The position numbers were made by a program, and so were the translations under genes. Positions 25,523 to 33,267 of a stretch of 64,000 bases of DNA are shown here, piece by piece. How positions within the stretch are numbered: the stretch's first letter is position 1; each line of letters begins with the position of its first letter. The notes under the pieces were generated by a model. That model searched no databases and had not been told where the DNA came from. It worked only from the letters and a program-made list of their open reading frames with translations. Origin of the DNA: Solirubrobacter pauli (lineage in GTDB: Bacteria > Actinomycetota > Thermoleophilia > Solirubrobacterales > Solirubrobacteraceae); NCBI RefSeq assembly GCF_003633755.1, contig NZ_RBIL01000002.1:372001-436000 (forward strand), read 5' to 3'.

Positions 25523-26389
25523 ATGCCGCAGACCTGGCTCATCACCGGCTCCTCCCGCGGCCTCGGGCGCGCGCTCGCCGAGGCCGCCGTGGCCGCCGGC
25601 CACAACGTGGTCGCCACCGCGCGCCGGCCCGTCGACCTCGAGGGCGCGTACCCCGTCGCCCTCGACGTGACCGACGCCGAGCAGGCGCGCGCCGCCGTCG
25701 CGGCCGCGGTCGAGCGCTTCGGCCGGCTCGACGTCGTCGTCAACAACGCCGGCTACGCGAACGTCAGCTCGATCGAGGACTTCGCCGAGGAGGACTTCCG
25801 CGCGCAGCTGGAGACCAACCTGTGGGGCGTCGTCAACGTCACGCGCGCGGCGCTGCCGGTCCTGCGCGAGCAGGGCGCGGGCCACATCATCCAGATCTCG
25901 TCCGTCGGCGGGCGCAGCAGCGCTCCCGGGCTCGGCCCGTACCAGACCGCCAAGTGGGCGGTCGAGGGGTTCAGCGGCGTGCTGGCCAAGGAGGTCAACC
26001 CGCTCGGCATCAAGGTGACCGTCGTCGAGCCGGGCGGCTTCCGCACGGATTGGGCCGGGTCGTCGATGACCGTGCAGGAGTTCAACCCGGCCTACGACGC
26101 CAGCGTCGGCGCGATGATGCGCTACCGCGAGAGCGCGGTCGCGCTCGGCGATCCCGTCAAGGCGGCGCAGGCGATCCTCACGGTCGCGGACGCGGAGGAG
26201 CCGCCGCTGCAGCTGCTGCTCGGCAGCGACGCGTTCGCGCTGGCCCGCTCGGTCGACGAGGCCCGGATCGCGTCCGACGACCGGTGGAAGCCCCTGACGT
26301 TGTCGACCGACCACGACGACGCCGACCCCGCCGGCATCGAGCGCGCGCGCGAGCTCACCGCGTCACGCGGCACGGGCAGCCGTCCGTGA
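25523..26389 (+). CDS. SDR family oxidoreductase (second TetR-controlled module)
   Basis: A 288-residue classical short-chain dehydrogenase: TGSSRGLG cofactor loop at residue 8, NNAGYA near 76, Ser in QISSVGG, and YQTAK catalytic Tyr/Lys. It is clearly paralogous to the SDR at 4853 (shared segments such as REQGAGHIIQ and DAEEPPL). ATG 25523 has AGGAGG five bases upstream. The last 35 bases overlap the convergent gene at 26355. The substrate is unknown; repression by the adjacent TetR is inferred from twin operators. Confidence 0.93.
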   Translation: MPQTWLITGSSRGLGRALAEAAVAAGHNVVATARRPVDLEGAYPVALDVTDAEQARAAVAAAVERFGRLDVVVNNAGYANVSSIEDFAEEDFRAQLETNLWGVVNVTRAALPVLREQGAGHIIQISSVGGRSSAPGLGPYQTAKWAVEGFSGVLAKEVNPLGIKVTVVEPGGFRTDWAGSSMTVQEFNPAYDASVGAMMRYRESAVALGDPVKAAQAILTVADAEEPPLQLLLGSDAFALARSVDEARIASDDRWKPLTLSTDHDDADPAGIERARELTASRGTGSRP

Positions 26390-27200
26390 GCGCGTCGCCC
26401 CACGCGTCCTCCCGCGCGCGCACCAGGTAGGTGCGCGCGCCGTCGACCGCGTAGCCGGTCAGGTAGGCGCTGGGGCTGCGGGTGGACGCGCGGGTGCGGT
26501 CGCGCAGGCGGTACCGGTGCAGGCGGCGCCGGCAGCCGGCGGGGTCGCCCGCGCACGTGTCCGCCCAGCGCAGCCGCCCGGCGCTGAAGCCCGGGAAGCG
26601 CATGAAGCGCGTGGAGATGCCGTTGTCGCGCGCGTCGAGCACGCGCGGGCGTGCGCCGACGCCGGTGAGGACGAGCTCCGTGCGCAGGTCCAGCTCACGC
26701 GCGACGGCGACGTGGGTGCCGTACACGTCGACGCCGCTGCGCTCGACGGCGCGCCCGCCGCCGTCTTCGACCCGGCGCGTCCTGCCGTCCACGCGCGCGA
26801 AGAGGCCGTCGGGGCGGGCGTAGACGAGCGTCGTGTGCCAGATCGCGGGCAGGTAGCCGTCGGTCAGCACACGCTCCCGAGCGGTGGCCGGGTCGTAGAG
26901 GACGGCGCGGCAGCCCTGCGCGGAGCCACCGCCCGGGTAGGTGACGGCGCCCGTGCCCGCGTAGGCCGGCTCCGTCGCGCAGCGCGAGTAGACCGCCACG
27001 GTCACGCCGCGCCCGTCCGGGCCGAGGTCGACGTCGAACGGCACCGCCCGCGGGGCCGTCCGGGCACGGATCTCGTGACCGTCGCGCCGCAGGATCAACG
27101 CGTAGGCGCCGCGCTCGTAGCGGCTGTAGGCGACCGTTCCGCGGAACGCCGCGACGGGCGTGATGGCGGCGACGGACGCGGGCGGCGAGGCGAGCAGCAT
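26355..27200 (-). CDS. Hypothetical beta-rich protein
   Basis: A 281-residue protein starting MLLASPPASVAAITPVAAFRG. The sequence is a run of short beta-strand-like segments (FRGTVAYSRYERGAY, GTHVAVARELDLRTELV, ARTYLVRARE) with Cys pairs (DTCAGDPAGC, DGCPC). This suggests an extracellular or periplasmic beta-propeller-like fold, but no clear signal peptide or family motif is visible. ATG 27200 is chosen over 27242. The 3' end overlaps the SDR gene by 35 bases. Function unknown. Confidence 0.65.
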   Translation of the reverse strand: MLLASPPASVAAITPVAAFRGTVAYSRYERGAYALILRRDGHEIRARTAPRAVPFDVDLGPDGRGVTVAVYSRCATEPAYAGTGAVTYPGGGSAQGCRAVLYDPATARERVLTDGYLPAIWHTTLVYARPDGLFARVDGRTRRVEDGGGRAVERSGVDVYGTHVAVARELDLRTELVLTGVGARPRVLDARDNGISTRFMRFPGFSAGRLRWADTCAGDPAGCRRRLHRYRLRDRTRASTRSPSAYLTGYAVDGARTYLVRAREDAWGDALTDGCPCRVTR

Positions 27201-27258
27201 GCGGCCGACCGTAGGCCCCGGGCGCTCGCCCGGCAGGTCCACCCAGGGTGGAACCGGG

Positions 27259-27450
27259 CTAGTCCTTGGGCACGACGGGCGCGGCGTGCTCGTCGCCCGC
27301 CTCGACCTGCTCGAGCCGCTCGCGCAGGCGCGCCCGCAGCTCCTCCGGCGAGTAGTCGGACTGCGGGCGGCGGTTGCGCGACCACACCGCGCCGGTGGCC
27401 GCGACGCCGGCGGCGCCTGCGAGCCCGAGCCACTTCCAACGCGCCTTCAT
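27259..27450 (-). CDS. Small single-pass membrane protein
   Basis: A 63-residue protein with one N-terminal transmembrane helix (WKWLGLAGAAGVAATGAVW, residues 5-23) followed by Arg-rich residues and an amphipathic helix (SPEELRARLRERLEQVEAG). This is the layout of small actinobacterial membrane anchors with a cytoplasmic coiled tail. It starts 24 bases from the divergent YiiX-like gene. No family recognised. Confidence 0.7.
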   Translation of the reverse strand: MKARWKWLGLAGAAGVAATGAVWSRNRRPQSDYSPEELRARLRERLEQVEAGDEHAAPVVPKD

Positions 27451-27474
27451 GTCGCGAACCCTACTCTCTGGCCC

Positions 27475-28089
27475 GTGTCCGAGCTCGCCTTCGACGACGC
27501 CGTCGCGACCACGCAGACGGGCGACATCTGGTTGTTCCGCGGCCGCTCGTTCGCGGACCGCGCGATCCAGACCGTCACCAACTCGCCCGTCAACCACGTC
27601 GGGATGGCGGTCGCGCTCGACGACATGCCGCCGCTGCTGTGGCACGCGGAGCTCGGCAAGTCGCTGCCGGACGCCTGGACCGGCGAGCGCCACCGCGGGG
27701 TGCAGCTGCACAAGCTCGCGGACGCGGTCCGCACCTGGGACGACAAGTACGGCCAGCGCGCGTGGGTACGGCGGCTCGAGGGCGGCGAGATCACGCGCGC
27801 GCACGAGGACCGGCTGATCGAGACGATCGACAAGTACAACGGCAAGCCGTTCCCGACGACGCCCGGCCTCGCCCGCTCGTGGGTGACCGGCCGCGTGCGG
27901 CGGCGCGACGCGAGCCGCGAGACGATCTACTGCGCCGAGCTCGTCGCCGTGACCATGCAGCACATGGGCCTGCTGCCCGACAAGCGCCCGATGAGCTGGT
28001 ACGACCCCGGCAAGTTCTGGAGCGGCGACGAGATCGTCCTCGTCGAGCCGTTCTCGCTCGGTGAGGAGATCACGGTCCGGCCCGCGTGA
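27475..28089 (+). CDS. YiiX/YebB-like papain-fold hydrolase (permuted NlpC/P60 type)
   Basis: A 204-residue protein of the permuted NlpC/P60 class. The conserved pattern is GDIWLFRGRS, then NHVGMAV (catalytic His), and later IYCAELVA (catalytic Cys), the His-before-Cys order being the permutation hallmark. There is no signal peptide. Members may cleave amide or thioester bonds in lipids or peptidoglycan. GTG 27475 is the start; the frame extends upstream into the neighbouring gene without homology. It overlaps the oxidoreductase gene by four bases (GTGA). Confidence 0.85.
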   Translation: MSELAFDDAVATTQTGDIWLFRGRSFADRAIQTVTNSPVNHVGMAVALDDMPPLLWHAELGKSLPDAWTGERHRGVQLHKLADAVRTWDDKYGQRAWVRRLEGGEITRAHEDRLIETIDKYNGKPFPTTPGLARSWVTGRVRRRDASRETIYCAELVAVTMQHMGLLPDKRPMSWYDPGKFWSGDEIVLVEPFSLGEEITVRPA

Positions 28090-29016
28090 TCGGGGTCGGC
28101 ATCATCGGCGCGGGCCTCATGGGCTCGATCCACGCGCGCCTGCTCGCCGACTCGGTGCCGGGGGCGCGCGTGACCGCGGTGTGCGACACCGACGTCTTCG
28201 CGGCCGACGAGCTGGCGGGCGCCGCGCACGCCGTCTCGGCCTACCACGACGGCTTCGACCTCATTCTCGGGCCCGGCATCGACGCGGTCGTGATCGCGAG
28301 CCCGGTGCCGACGCACGAGGCGCTCGTGCTGGCGTGCATCGAGGCGGGCGTGCCCGTCCTGTGCGAGAAGCCGCTGACCGCGACCGCCGCCGCGGCCCGG
28401 CGGATCGTCGAAGCCGAGCGCGCGACCGGCCGCCGCCTCGTCACCGTCGGCTTCATGCGCCGCCACGACCCGGCCTACGTCGAGCTCAAGGCGCAGCTGG
28501 ACGCGGGCGCGATCGGCCGTCCGCTGCTCGTGCACTGCGCGCACCGCAACCCGTCCGTGCACCCGTTCTTCGACAGCCCGATGATCATCACCGACAGCGC
28601 CGTCCACGAGGTGGACATCACGCGCTGGCTGCTCGGCGAGGAGATCGTCTCCGTCGACGTCCGCACGCCGCGGGCCACGTCCCGTGCGCGAGGGTCTGCA
28701 TGACCCGCAGCTGATCCTCCTGACCACCGCGTCCGGCGTGCTCGTCGACGTCGAGGCGTTCGTCACCGCCGGGTACGGCTACGACATCCGCTGCGAGGTG
28801 GTGGGGGAGGACGGGACGCTCGCGCTGCCGATCGCGATCAGCAGCGGGTTCGAGGCGCGCTTCGAGGCCGCGTACCGTCAGGAGCTCGTCGCGTGGCTGG
28901 CGGATCTCGACGCCCCCGTCGGCGCCAGCGCCGAGGACGGCTTGGCCGCCGCGGCGGTGTGCGAGGCCGGGGTCCGCTCGCTCACCGAGGGGCGTGCGAC
29001 GCGGGTTGCGTGGTGA
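28086..29016 (+). pseudogene. Gfo/Idh/MocA family oxidoreductase, frameshifted
   Basis: An NAD-dependent sugar or inositol dehydrogenase-like gene split by a one-base frameshift near 28690. The first frame (28086-28703) holds the Rossmann domain (VGIIGAGLMGSIHARLL), the EKPLTAT motif with the catalytic-region Lys, and the start of the substrate domain ([12 protein letters not shown]). The second frame (from about 28684) continues with [21 protein letters not shown] and ends at 29016. Joined, the product is about 310 residues, a normal family length, so only an indel separates the parts. Either recent inactivation or a sequencing error. Confidence 0.85.
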
Positions 29017-29056
29017 TACCCATGGGGAACGGCGGCCGACCTGCGACGCTGAACGC

Positions 29057-30007
29057 GTGTCGTTGCTCTGGCGTGTCGCTCTGATCAACGCGGCGGTGCT
29101 GGCCGTCGCCTTCTTCGCGCTCGTCCTCTCGCCGGTCAAGGTCAGCACGCACACGACGCTCGCCGAGATCGCGATCCTCGCGGTGGGCGTGCTGGCGCTG
29201 CTTGGCGTCAACCTCGTCGCGCTGCGGCTCGTGTTCGCGCCGCTGAGCGAGCTGACCGCGCTGATGCGCCGCGTGGACCCGCTGCGCCCGGGGCGCCGGA
29301 TCGAGGTGCAGCGCTCGGTGGCCGAGGTGACCGAGCTGCAGGACGCGTTCAACGACATGCTCGACCGGGTCGAGCACGAGCGCCAGACGAGCGGCCGGCG
29401 CGCGCTCGACGCGCAGGAGCGGGAGCGCCGCCGCCTGGCGCGTGAGCTCCACGACGAGCTCGGCCAGACGTTGACCGGCATCGTGCTGCTGCTGGACGGC
29501 CTCGTGCGCGAGGCGCCGGAGCCGCTGCAGCCGTCGGTCGAGCAGGTGCAGGAGGCCTCGCGCGGCGCGGTCGAGAAGACGCGCGACATCGCGCGCGGGC
29601 TGCGGCCGGCGGCGCTGGACGAGTTCGGGCTGCGGAGCGCGCTCACGACGCTCGCGGCCGGGTTCGCGGAGCGCAGCGGGCTGCGGGTGCGGCACGAGCT
29701 GGCCGACGACCTGCCGACGCTCGCGCCCGAGCACGACCTCGCGATCTACCGGACGGCGCAGGAGTCGTTGACCAACGTCGTGCGTCACGCGGACGCGACG
29801 GGCGTGGCGCTGTCGCTGACGGCGAACAACGGGCACGTCGTGCTGTCGGTGACCGACGACGGCCGCGGCGTGGCCGAAGAGGCGCTGCACGACTTCGGCG
29901 GCGTCGGCGGGATGCGCGAGCGGGCGATGCTCGTGGGCGGAAGACTGGACATCGGACGCGGGCCCACAGGCGGCACGCAGGTGCGGCTGGAGGTGCCGAC
30001 GACATGA
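29057..30007 (+). CDS. NarL-type sensor histidine kinase
   Basis: A 316-residue sensor kinase with two transmembrane helices (about 8-25 and 38-60), almost no extracytoplasmic loop, a HAMP domain (60-110), a HisKA_3 box with phosphoacceptor His132 (RRRLARELHDELGQ) and a HATPase domain (AIYRTAQESLTNVVRHA, then DDGRGV and GVGGMRERA). The tiny external loop suggests it senses membrane state or an intramembrane signal. The next gene, overlapping by four bases, is its cognate response regulator. GTG 29057 is the start. Confidence 0.94.
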   Translation: MSLLWRVALINAAVLAVAFFALVLSPVKVSTHTTLAEIAILAVGVLALLGVNLVALRLVFAPLSELTALMRRVDPLRPGRRIEVQRSVAEVTELQDAFNDMLDRVEHERQTSGRRALDAQERERRRLARELHDELGQTLTGIVLLLDGLVREAPEPLQPSVEQVQEASRGAVEKTRDIARGLRPAALDEFGLRSALTTLAAGFAERSGLRVRHELADDLPTLAPEHDLAIYRTAQESLTNVVRHADATGVALSLTANNGHVVLSVTDDGRGVAEEALHDFGGVGGMRERAMLVGGRLDIGRGPTGGTQVRLEVPTT

Positions 30008-30654
30008 GCACACCGCTCACGACCAACGTGATCATCGCGGACGACCATCCGCTGATCCGCACGGGCATCCGCAAGGTGCTCGACGCGGCGCCGGACCTGC
30101 GGGTCGTGGCCGAGGCGTCGGACGGGATCGAGGCGACCGAGCTGGCGCTGCGGTCCGACGTCGACCTGGCGATCCTGGACGTGGCGATGCCGCTGCGGAC
30201 CGGGCTGCAGGCGGCGCGGGAGCTCGCCAAGCGCCGCCCCGAGCTGCGGATCCTGATGCTCTCGATGCACGACACCGAGGACTACTGCTTCCAGGCGCTG
30301 AAGGCGGGCGCGTCCGGCTACGTGCTCAAGACGGTCGCCGACCGCGAGCTGGTGGACGCCTGCCGCGCCGCGATGCGCGGCGAGCCGTTCCTGTCGCCAC
30401 CCGCCGTGCGGTCGATCATGCGCGCGTACCTGGACGACCCGGGCGAGGCGACGGAGCATCCGCTGACCGACCGGGAGCTGCAGGTGGTCAAGCTCGTGGC
30501 CGAGGCGCACACCAACGAGCAGATCGCGCGACTGCTGGTGATCAGCCCGCGGACGGTCGAGCGCCACCGCGAGAACATCCTCGCCAAGCTGGGCATGCGC
30601 GACCGCGTGGAGCTCACGCGCTGGGCGATCCGCCACGGGCTCGTCGAGCCGTAG
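30004..30654 (+). CDS. NarL/FixJ family response regulator
   Basis: A 216-residue response regulator. The receiver has the acidic pair IADDHP (residues 11-16), phosphoacceptor Asp59 in LAILDVAMP and switch Lys in YVLKTVAD. The LuxR-type HTH is at about 150-212 (LTDRELQVVKLVAEAHTNEQ, RTVERHRENILAKLGM). It is translationally coupled to the sensor kinase at 29057. The next plus-strand transcript carries a cyclic-di-GMP riboswitch; whether this regulator controls that gene is not shown. Confidence 0.95.
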   Translation: MSTPLTTNVIIADDHPLIRTGIRKVLDAAPDLRVVAEASDGIEATELALRSDVDLAILDVAMPLRTGLQAARELAKRRPELRILMLSMHDTEDYCFQALKAGASGYVLKTVADRELVDACRAAMRGEPFLSPPAVRSIMRAYLDDPGEATEHPLTDRELQVVKLVAEAHTNEQIARLLVISPRTVERHRENILAKLGMRDRVELTRWAIRHGLVEP

Positions 30655-30664
30655 CGCCCGGCTT

Positions 30665-30693
30665 CCCCCGTACGGGGGACCGCAAAGCGGTTT
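30665..30693 (+). terminator. Candidate terminator after the two-component genes
   Basis: A perfect 14-base palindrome CCCCCGTACGGGGG (30665-30678) is followed by a second hairpin ACCGC-AAA-GCGGT (30679-30691) and T-rich bases. It lies ten bases after the response-regulator stop. The structure would end transcription of the two-component operon before the riboswitch leader. Confidence 0.5.
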
Positions 30694-30782
30694 GTCGGTG
30701 CGCAGACCTCAAGCGGTGGGGCACCCCGGCCGAAGGAACTGCTAGGTCAAGAGCGGAAGTCCTTCTTCCTCTCTAGAAGCAA

Positions 30783-30882
30783 CTCCCACGACAAAGGCAC
30801 ACTCGCCGCGAGGCGAGGTCGCAAAGCCACGGGGCTCCTGCCTCCACAGGAGCACGCCGGGCTGCCGAACGGGTCATGGGAG
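30783..30882 (+). ncRNA. Cyclic di-GMP-I (GEMM-I) riboswitch aptamer
   Basis: The 100-base leader segment fits the GEMM-I consensus. Outer stem P1 is CTCCCA (30783-30788) with TGGGAG (30877-30882). The conserved ACAAAGGCACAC strand follows. A first hairpin CTCGCC-GCGA-GGCGAG has the required GNRA tetraloop. The signature GTCGCAAAGCCACGGGGC comes next, then a second hairpin GCTCCTG-CCTCCA-CAGGAGC and the tetraloop-receptor-like GCCGGGCTGCC. Order and conserved bases match the V. cholerae Vc2 type by eye. It precedes the CAP-domain gene by 38 bases, so that gene should respond to cyclic di-GMP. Confidence 0.85.
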
Positions 30883-30901
30883 CCGCAATTCCATGCCCGT
30901 T
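30868..30901 (+). promoter_or_regulatory. Putative expression-platform hairpin of the riboswitch
   Basis: AACGGGTCATGG (30868-30879) can pair with CCATGCCCGTT (30891-30901), leaving one bulged base. This hairpin uses the 3' strand of aptamer stem P1, so ligand-bound P1 and this hairpin are mutually exclusive. It ends a few bases before the GAGGGGAG ribosome-binding site (30905-30912). Control of translation or termination is inferred; no T run follows the stem. Confidence 0.55.
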
Positions 30902-30920
30902 CCCGAGGGGAGCTTCAGCC

Positions 30921-31451
30921 ATGCGCCGCATCCGTCAGCTCGTCGCTTCGTCCGTCATCGCCGTGTCCGCCTGCGTCGCCGCCCCGGTCGCCGCCGAGGC
31001 CGCGGCCTGCGCCGGCGCCGACTCCGTCCCGTCGGCCACCACGCAGGAGGCGCACGCCACGCTCTGCCTCCTGAACGAGCAGCGCCGCGCCCACGGCCTG
31101 CGCCCGCTGCGCCTCGACGGCAAGCTCGGCCGCGCCGCCCGCGCCCACGCCGAGGACATGGTCGCCAAGCGCTACTTCGCGCACGAGTCCAAGAGCGGTG
31201 CCACGTTCGCGACCCGCATCAAGCGCACCGGCTGGACCAAGTCGCGCCGCTCGTACACGATGGGCGAGAACATCGCCTGGGGCGGCGGCTCGCTCGCCAC
31301 CCCGCGCGCGATCGTCCGCAGCTGGATGAACAGCGCCGGCCACCGCGCGAACATCCTCGCCCGCGACTTCCGCTTCATCGGCATCGGCATCGCCGCCGCG
31401 ACCCCGGAAGGCGGCGCGGGCGGCACCTACGCCACCGACTTCGGGGGCTGA
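30921..31451 (+). CDS. Secreted CAP/SCP-domain protein
   Basis: A 176-residue exported protein: signal peptide at residues 1 to about 28 (VIAVSACVAAPVAAEAAA), then a bacterial CAP/SCP domain with the characteristic pattern LCLLNEQRRAHGLRPL, AHAEDMVAKRYFAHES, TMGENIAWG and MNSAGHRANIL, which includes the His and Glu cavity residues. Bacterial CAP proteins are secreted, often biofilm- or spore-associated. ATG 30921 follows GAGGGGAG by eight bases. The cyclic-di-GMP aptamer in the leader suggests expression is linked to the sessile/motile switch. Confidence 0.93.
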   Translation: MRRIRQLVASSVIAVSACVAAPVAAEAAACAGADSVPSATTQEAHATLCLLNEQRRAHGLRPLRLDGKLGRAARAHAEDMVAKRYFAHESKSGATFATRIKRTGWTKSRRSYTMGENIAWGGGSLATPRAIVRSWMNSAGHRANILARDFRFIGIGIAAATPEGGAGGTYATDFGG

Positions 31452-31492
31452 GTTTCGAACCGGGGTGACCATCCCCCTTTAGGATTGGGGGT

Positions 31493-32932
31493 GTGGCGCG
31501 TGGTGAACCTGTCCGTCGGCGCCAGGCCGGGGTGCTCGTCGTTGGTGCGGCGGAGCCCGAGATCCAGTCCTGGTTGAGGGCCGCGGGGCATCTCCCGCGG
31601 GCGGTTCGGCGTGTCTCGGCGGCCGGGGCGGCGCTCGAGGCCGAGCCCGTCGACCTGGTGATCGTCGACCGCGACTCGTCCGGGAAGGACGCGCCCGAGG
31701 TGTGCCGCGTGCTGCGCGACGACCCGCGCCTCGGCGACGCGTGGATGCTGGCCATCACCGTCGCGGCCAAGGGCCGGATGGCCGACTCGGTGCTCAACGC
31801 CGGCGCCGACGACTACCTGCACCGGCCGTTCACGCGCGCGGAGCTGATCGCCCGCACCCGGGCCGGGCTGCGCGCGGCGCAGGAGCGCTCCAACGACCGC
31901 CTGCTGCGCACGCTGATGGAGAACGTCCCCGGCGCGATCTACCGCTCCGCCTGGCACGACAACCACCAGCTGGAGATGATCACCGACGAGATCGAGCGGA
32001 TCTCCGGCTACCCGCCGCACAACTTCCTGTCCTCGACCAAGCGGACGATCCTCACGCTGATCCATCCCGGGGACCTCGACGCGGTCGTCGACGCGATCTC
32101 GCACTCGCAGCCCGACGAGCCGTTCGAGCTCGAGTACCGGATCGTCCGCGCCGACGGCGAGGTGCGCTGGGTGCTGGACCGCGGGCAGCTCGTCGCCGGC
32201 CCGGGCGGGCGGCTGTGGCTCGACGGCGCGATGTTCGACATCACCGAGCGCAAGGGTGCCGAGGAGGCCGCGCTGCGCAGCGAGGTGGAGGCGGCGCGCA
32301 GCGCGGAGCTGCGGGCCTCGCGCGCCCGCATCATCGAGGCGGCCGACAAGGCGCGCCGCAAGATCGAGCGTGACCTGCACGACGGCGCGCAGCAGCGCAT
32401 GGTCAGCCTCGTGCTCGACGTCCAGGTGGCCAAGCGGCGCTTCGCCAAGGACCCGACCGACATCGTCCCGTTCTTCGAGAAGCTCGGCAAGGACCTGCAG
32501 GACGCGTCCGCCGAGTTGCGCGAGCTCGCCCGCGGCATCCATCCGGCGGTGCTGACCGAGCGCGGGCTGACCGCGGCCGTCGGCGCGGTCGCGGCGCGGT
32601 GCGTGGTGCCGGTCGAGGTCGTCGACGCGCTCGACGAGCGCCTGCCGCCGGCGGTCGAGGCGACGGCCTACTTCACGGTCGCCGAGGCGTTGACCAACGT
32701 CGCCAAGTACGCGGAGGCCACGCACGCCGTCGTGAGCCTGAACCGGTCGGCGGACGCGCTGGTGGTCGAGGTGCGCGACGATGGCATCGGCGGCGCGTCG
32801 ACGGGCGCGGGCTCGGGGCTGAGCGGCCTCGCCGACCGCGTGGGCGCGCTGGACGGCACCCTCAGCGTCGACTCGCCCGCCGGTGCAGGGACGGTGGTCC
32901 GGGCGGTGCTTCCGGTGAACGGGGGAGGTTGA
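31493..32932 (+). CDS. REC-PAS sensor histidine kinase
   Basis: A 479-residue soluble kinase in the order receiver (residues about 12-125, acceptor Asp59 in VIVDRDSS), PAS (about 135-255, ending FDITERKGAEE), a coiled coil, HisKA_3 box with His296 (KIERDLHDGAQQRM) and HATPase (AEALTNVAKYAEA, GSGLSGLADRVGAL). The usual receiver Lys-Pro switch is Arg-Pro (LHRPF), a conservative change at a catalytic residue. A TAGGAT box seven bases before the GTG start suggests a leaderless mRNA. No partner regulator is adjacent, so the output partner is unknown. Confidence 0.92.
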   Translation: MARGEPVRRRQAGVLVVGAAEPEIQSWLRAAGHLPRAVRRVSAAGAALEAEPVDLVIVDRDSSGKDAPEVCRVLRDDPRLGDAWMLAITVAAKGRMADSVLNAGADDYLHRPFTRAELIARTRAGLRAAQERSNDRLLRTLMENVPGAIYRSAWHDNHQLEMITDEIERISGYPPHNFLSSTKRTILTLIHPGDLDAVVDAISHSQPDEPFELEYRIVRADGEVRWVLDRGQLVAGPGGRLWLDGAMFDITERKGAEEAALRSEVEAARSAELRASRARIIEAADKARRKIERDLHDGAQQRMVSLVLDVQVAKRRFAKDPTDIVPFFEKLGKDLQDASAELRELARGIHPAVLTERGLTAAVGAVAARCVVPVEVVDALDERLPPAVEATAYFTVAEALTNVAKYAEATHAVVSLNRSADALVVEVRDDGIGGASTGAGSGLSGLADRVGALDGTLSVDSPAGAGTVVRAVLPVNGGG

Positions 32933-32937
32933 GGGTG

Positions 32938-33267
32938 ATGGCCGATCGGCGAGTGGTGTATTCGAGCTCCGGTGGTGACCAGCGCAAGGCGCCGCCCGCG
33001 GACGCCGTCCGGGCGCGGCAGAACGCCGGCGGGCGCGTGAAGGTCAAGCGCGAGGTCGCCGGGCGCCGCGGCAAGGGCGTGACGACCGTGTACGACCTGC
33101 CGCTGCGCGACCCGGAGCTGAAGGCGCTCGCGGGCAAGCTCAAGAAGCGCTGCGGCGTCGGCGGGTCGGTCAAGGACGGCGTGATCGAACTGCAGGGCGA
33201 CCATCGTGACGTGGTGATGGAGGTCCTGCGCGCCGAGGGCTACGACGTGGTCGCCGCCGGCGGCTGA
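32938..33267 (+). CDS. SUI1/YciH-type translation initiation factor homologue
   Basis: A 109-residue protein with a disordered basic N-terminus and a C-terminal SUI1 (eIF1-like) domain: VKVKREVAGRRGKGVTTVYDL, then LKKRCGVGGSVKDG and LQGDHRDVVMEVL. Bacterial homologues (YciH) bind the ribosome and affect start-codon fidelity, mostly under stress. ATG 32938 was chosen with GGGGGAGG nine bases upstream; a GTG three bases earlier is the alternative. Its last 28 bases overlap the convergent nuclease gene. Confidence 0.9.
   Translation: MADRRVVYSSSGGDQRKAPPADAVRARQNAGGRVKVKREVAGRRGKGVTTVYDLPLRDPELKALAGKLKKRCGVGGSVKDGVIELQGDHRDVVMEVLRAEGYDVVAAGG

Noticed and set aside
30660-30782. Possible second riboswitch before the cyclic-di-GMP aptamer
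   Set aside because: The CCGCAAAGCGG string resembles part of the GEMM core, but no second P1 or tetraloop hairpin can be built; it fits a terminator better.
31450-31475. T-arm-like sequence (GGTTCGAAAC on the minus strand) suggesting a tRNA
   Set aside because: The flanking bases cannot form a five-pair T stem, and no acceptor or anticodon arm is present.
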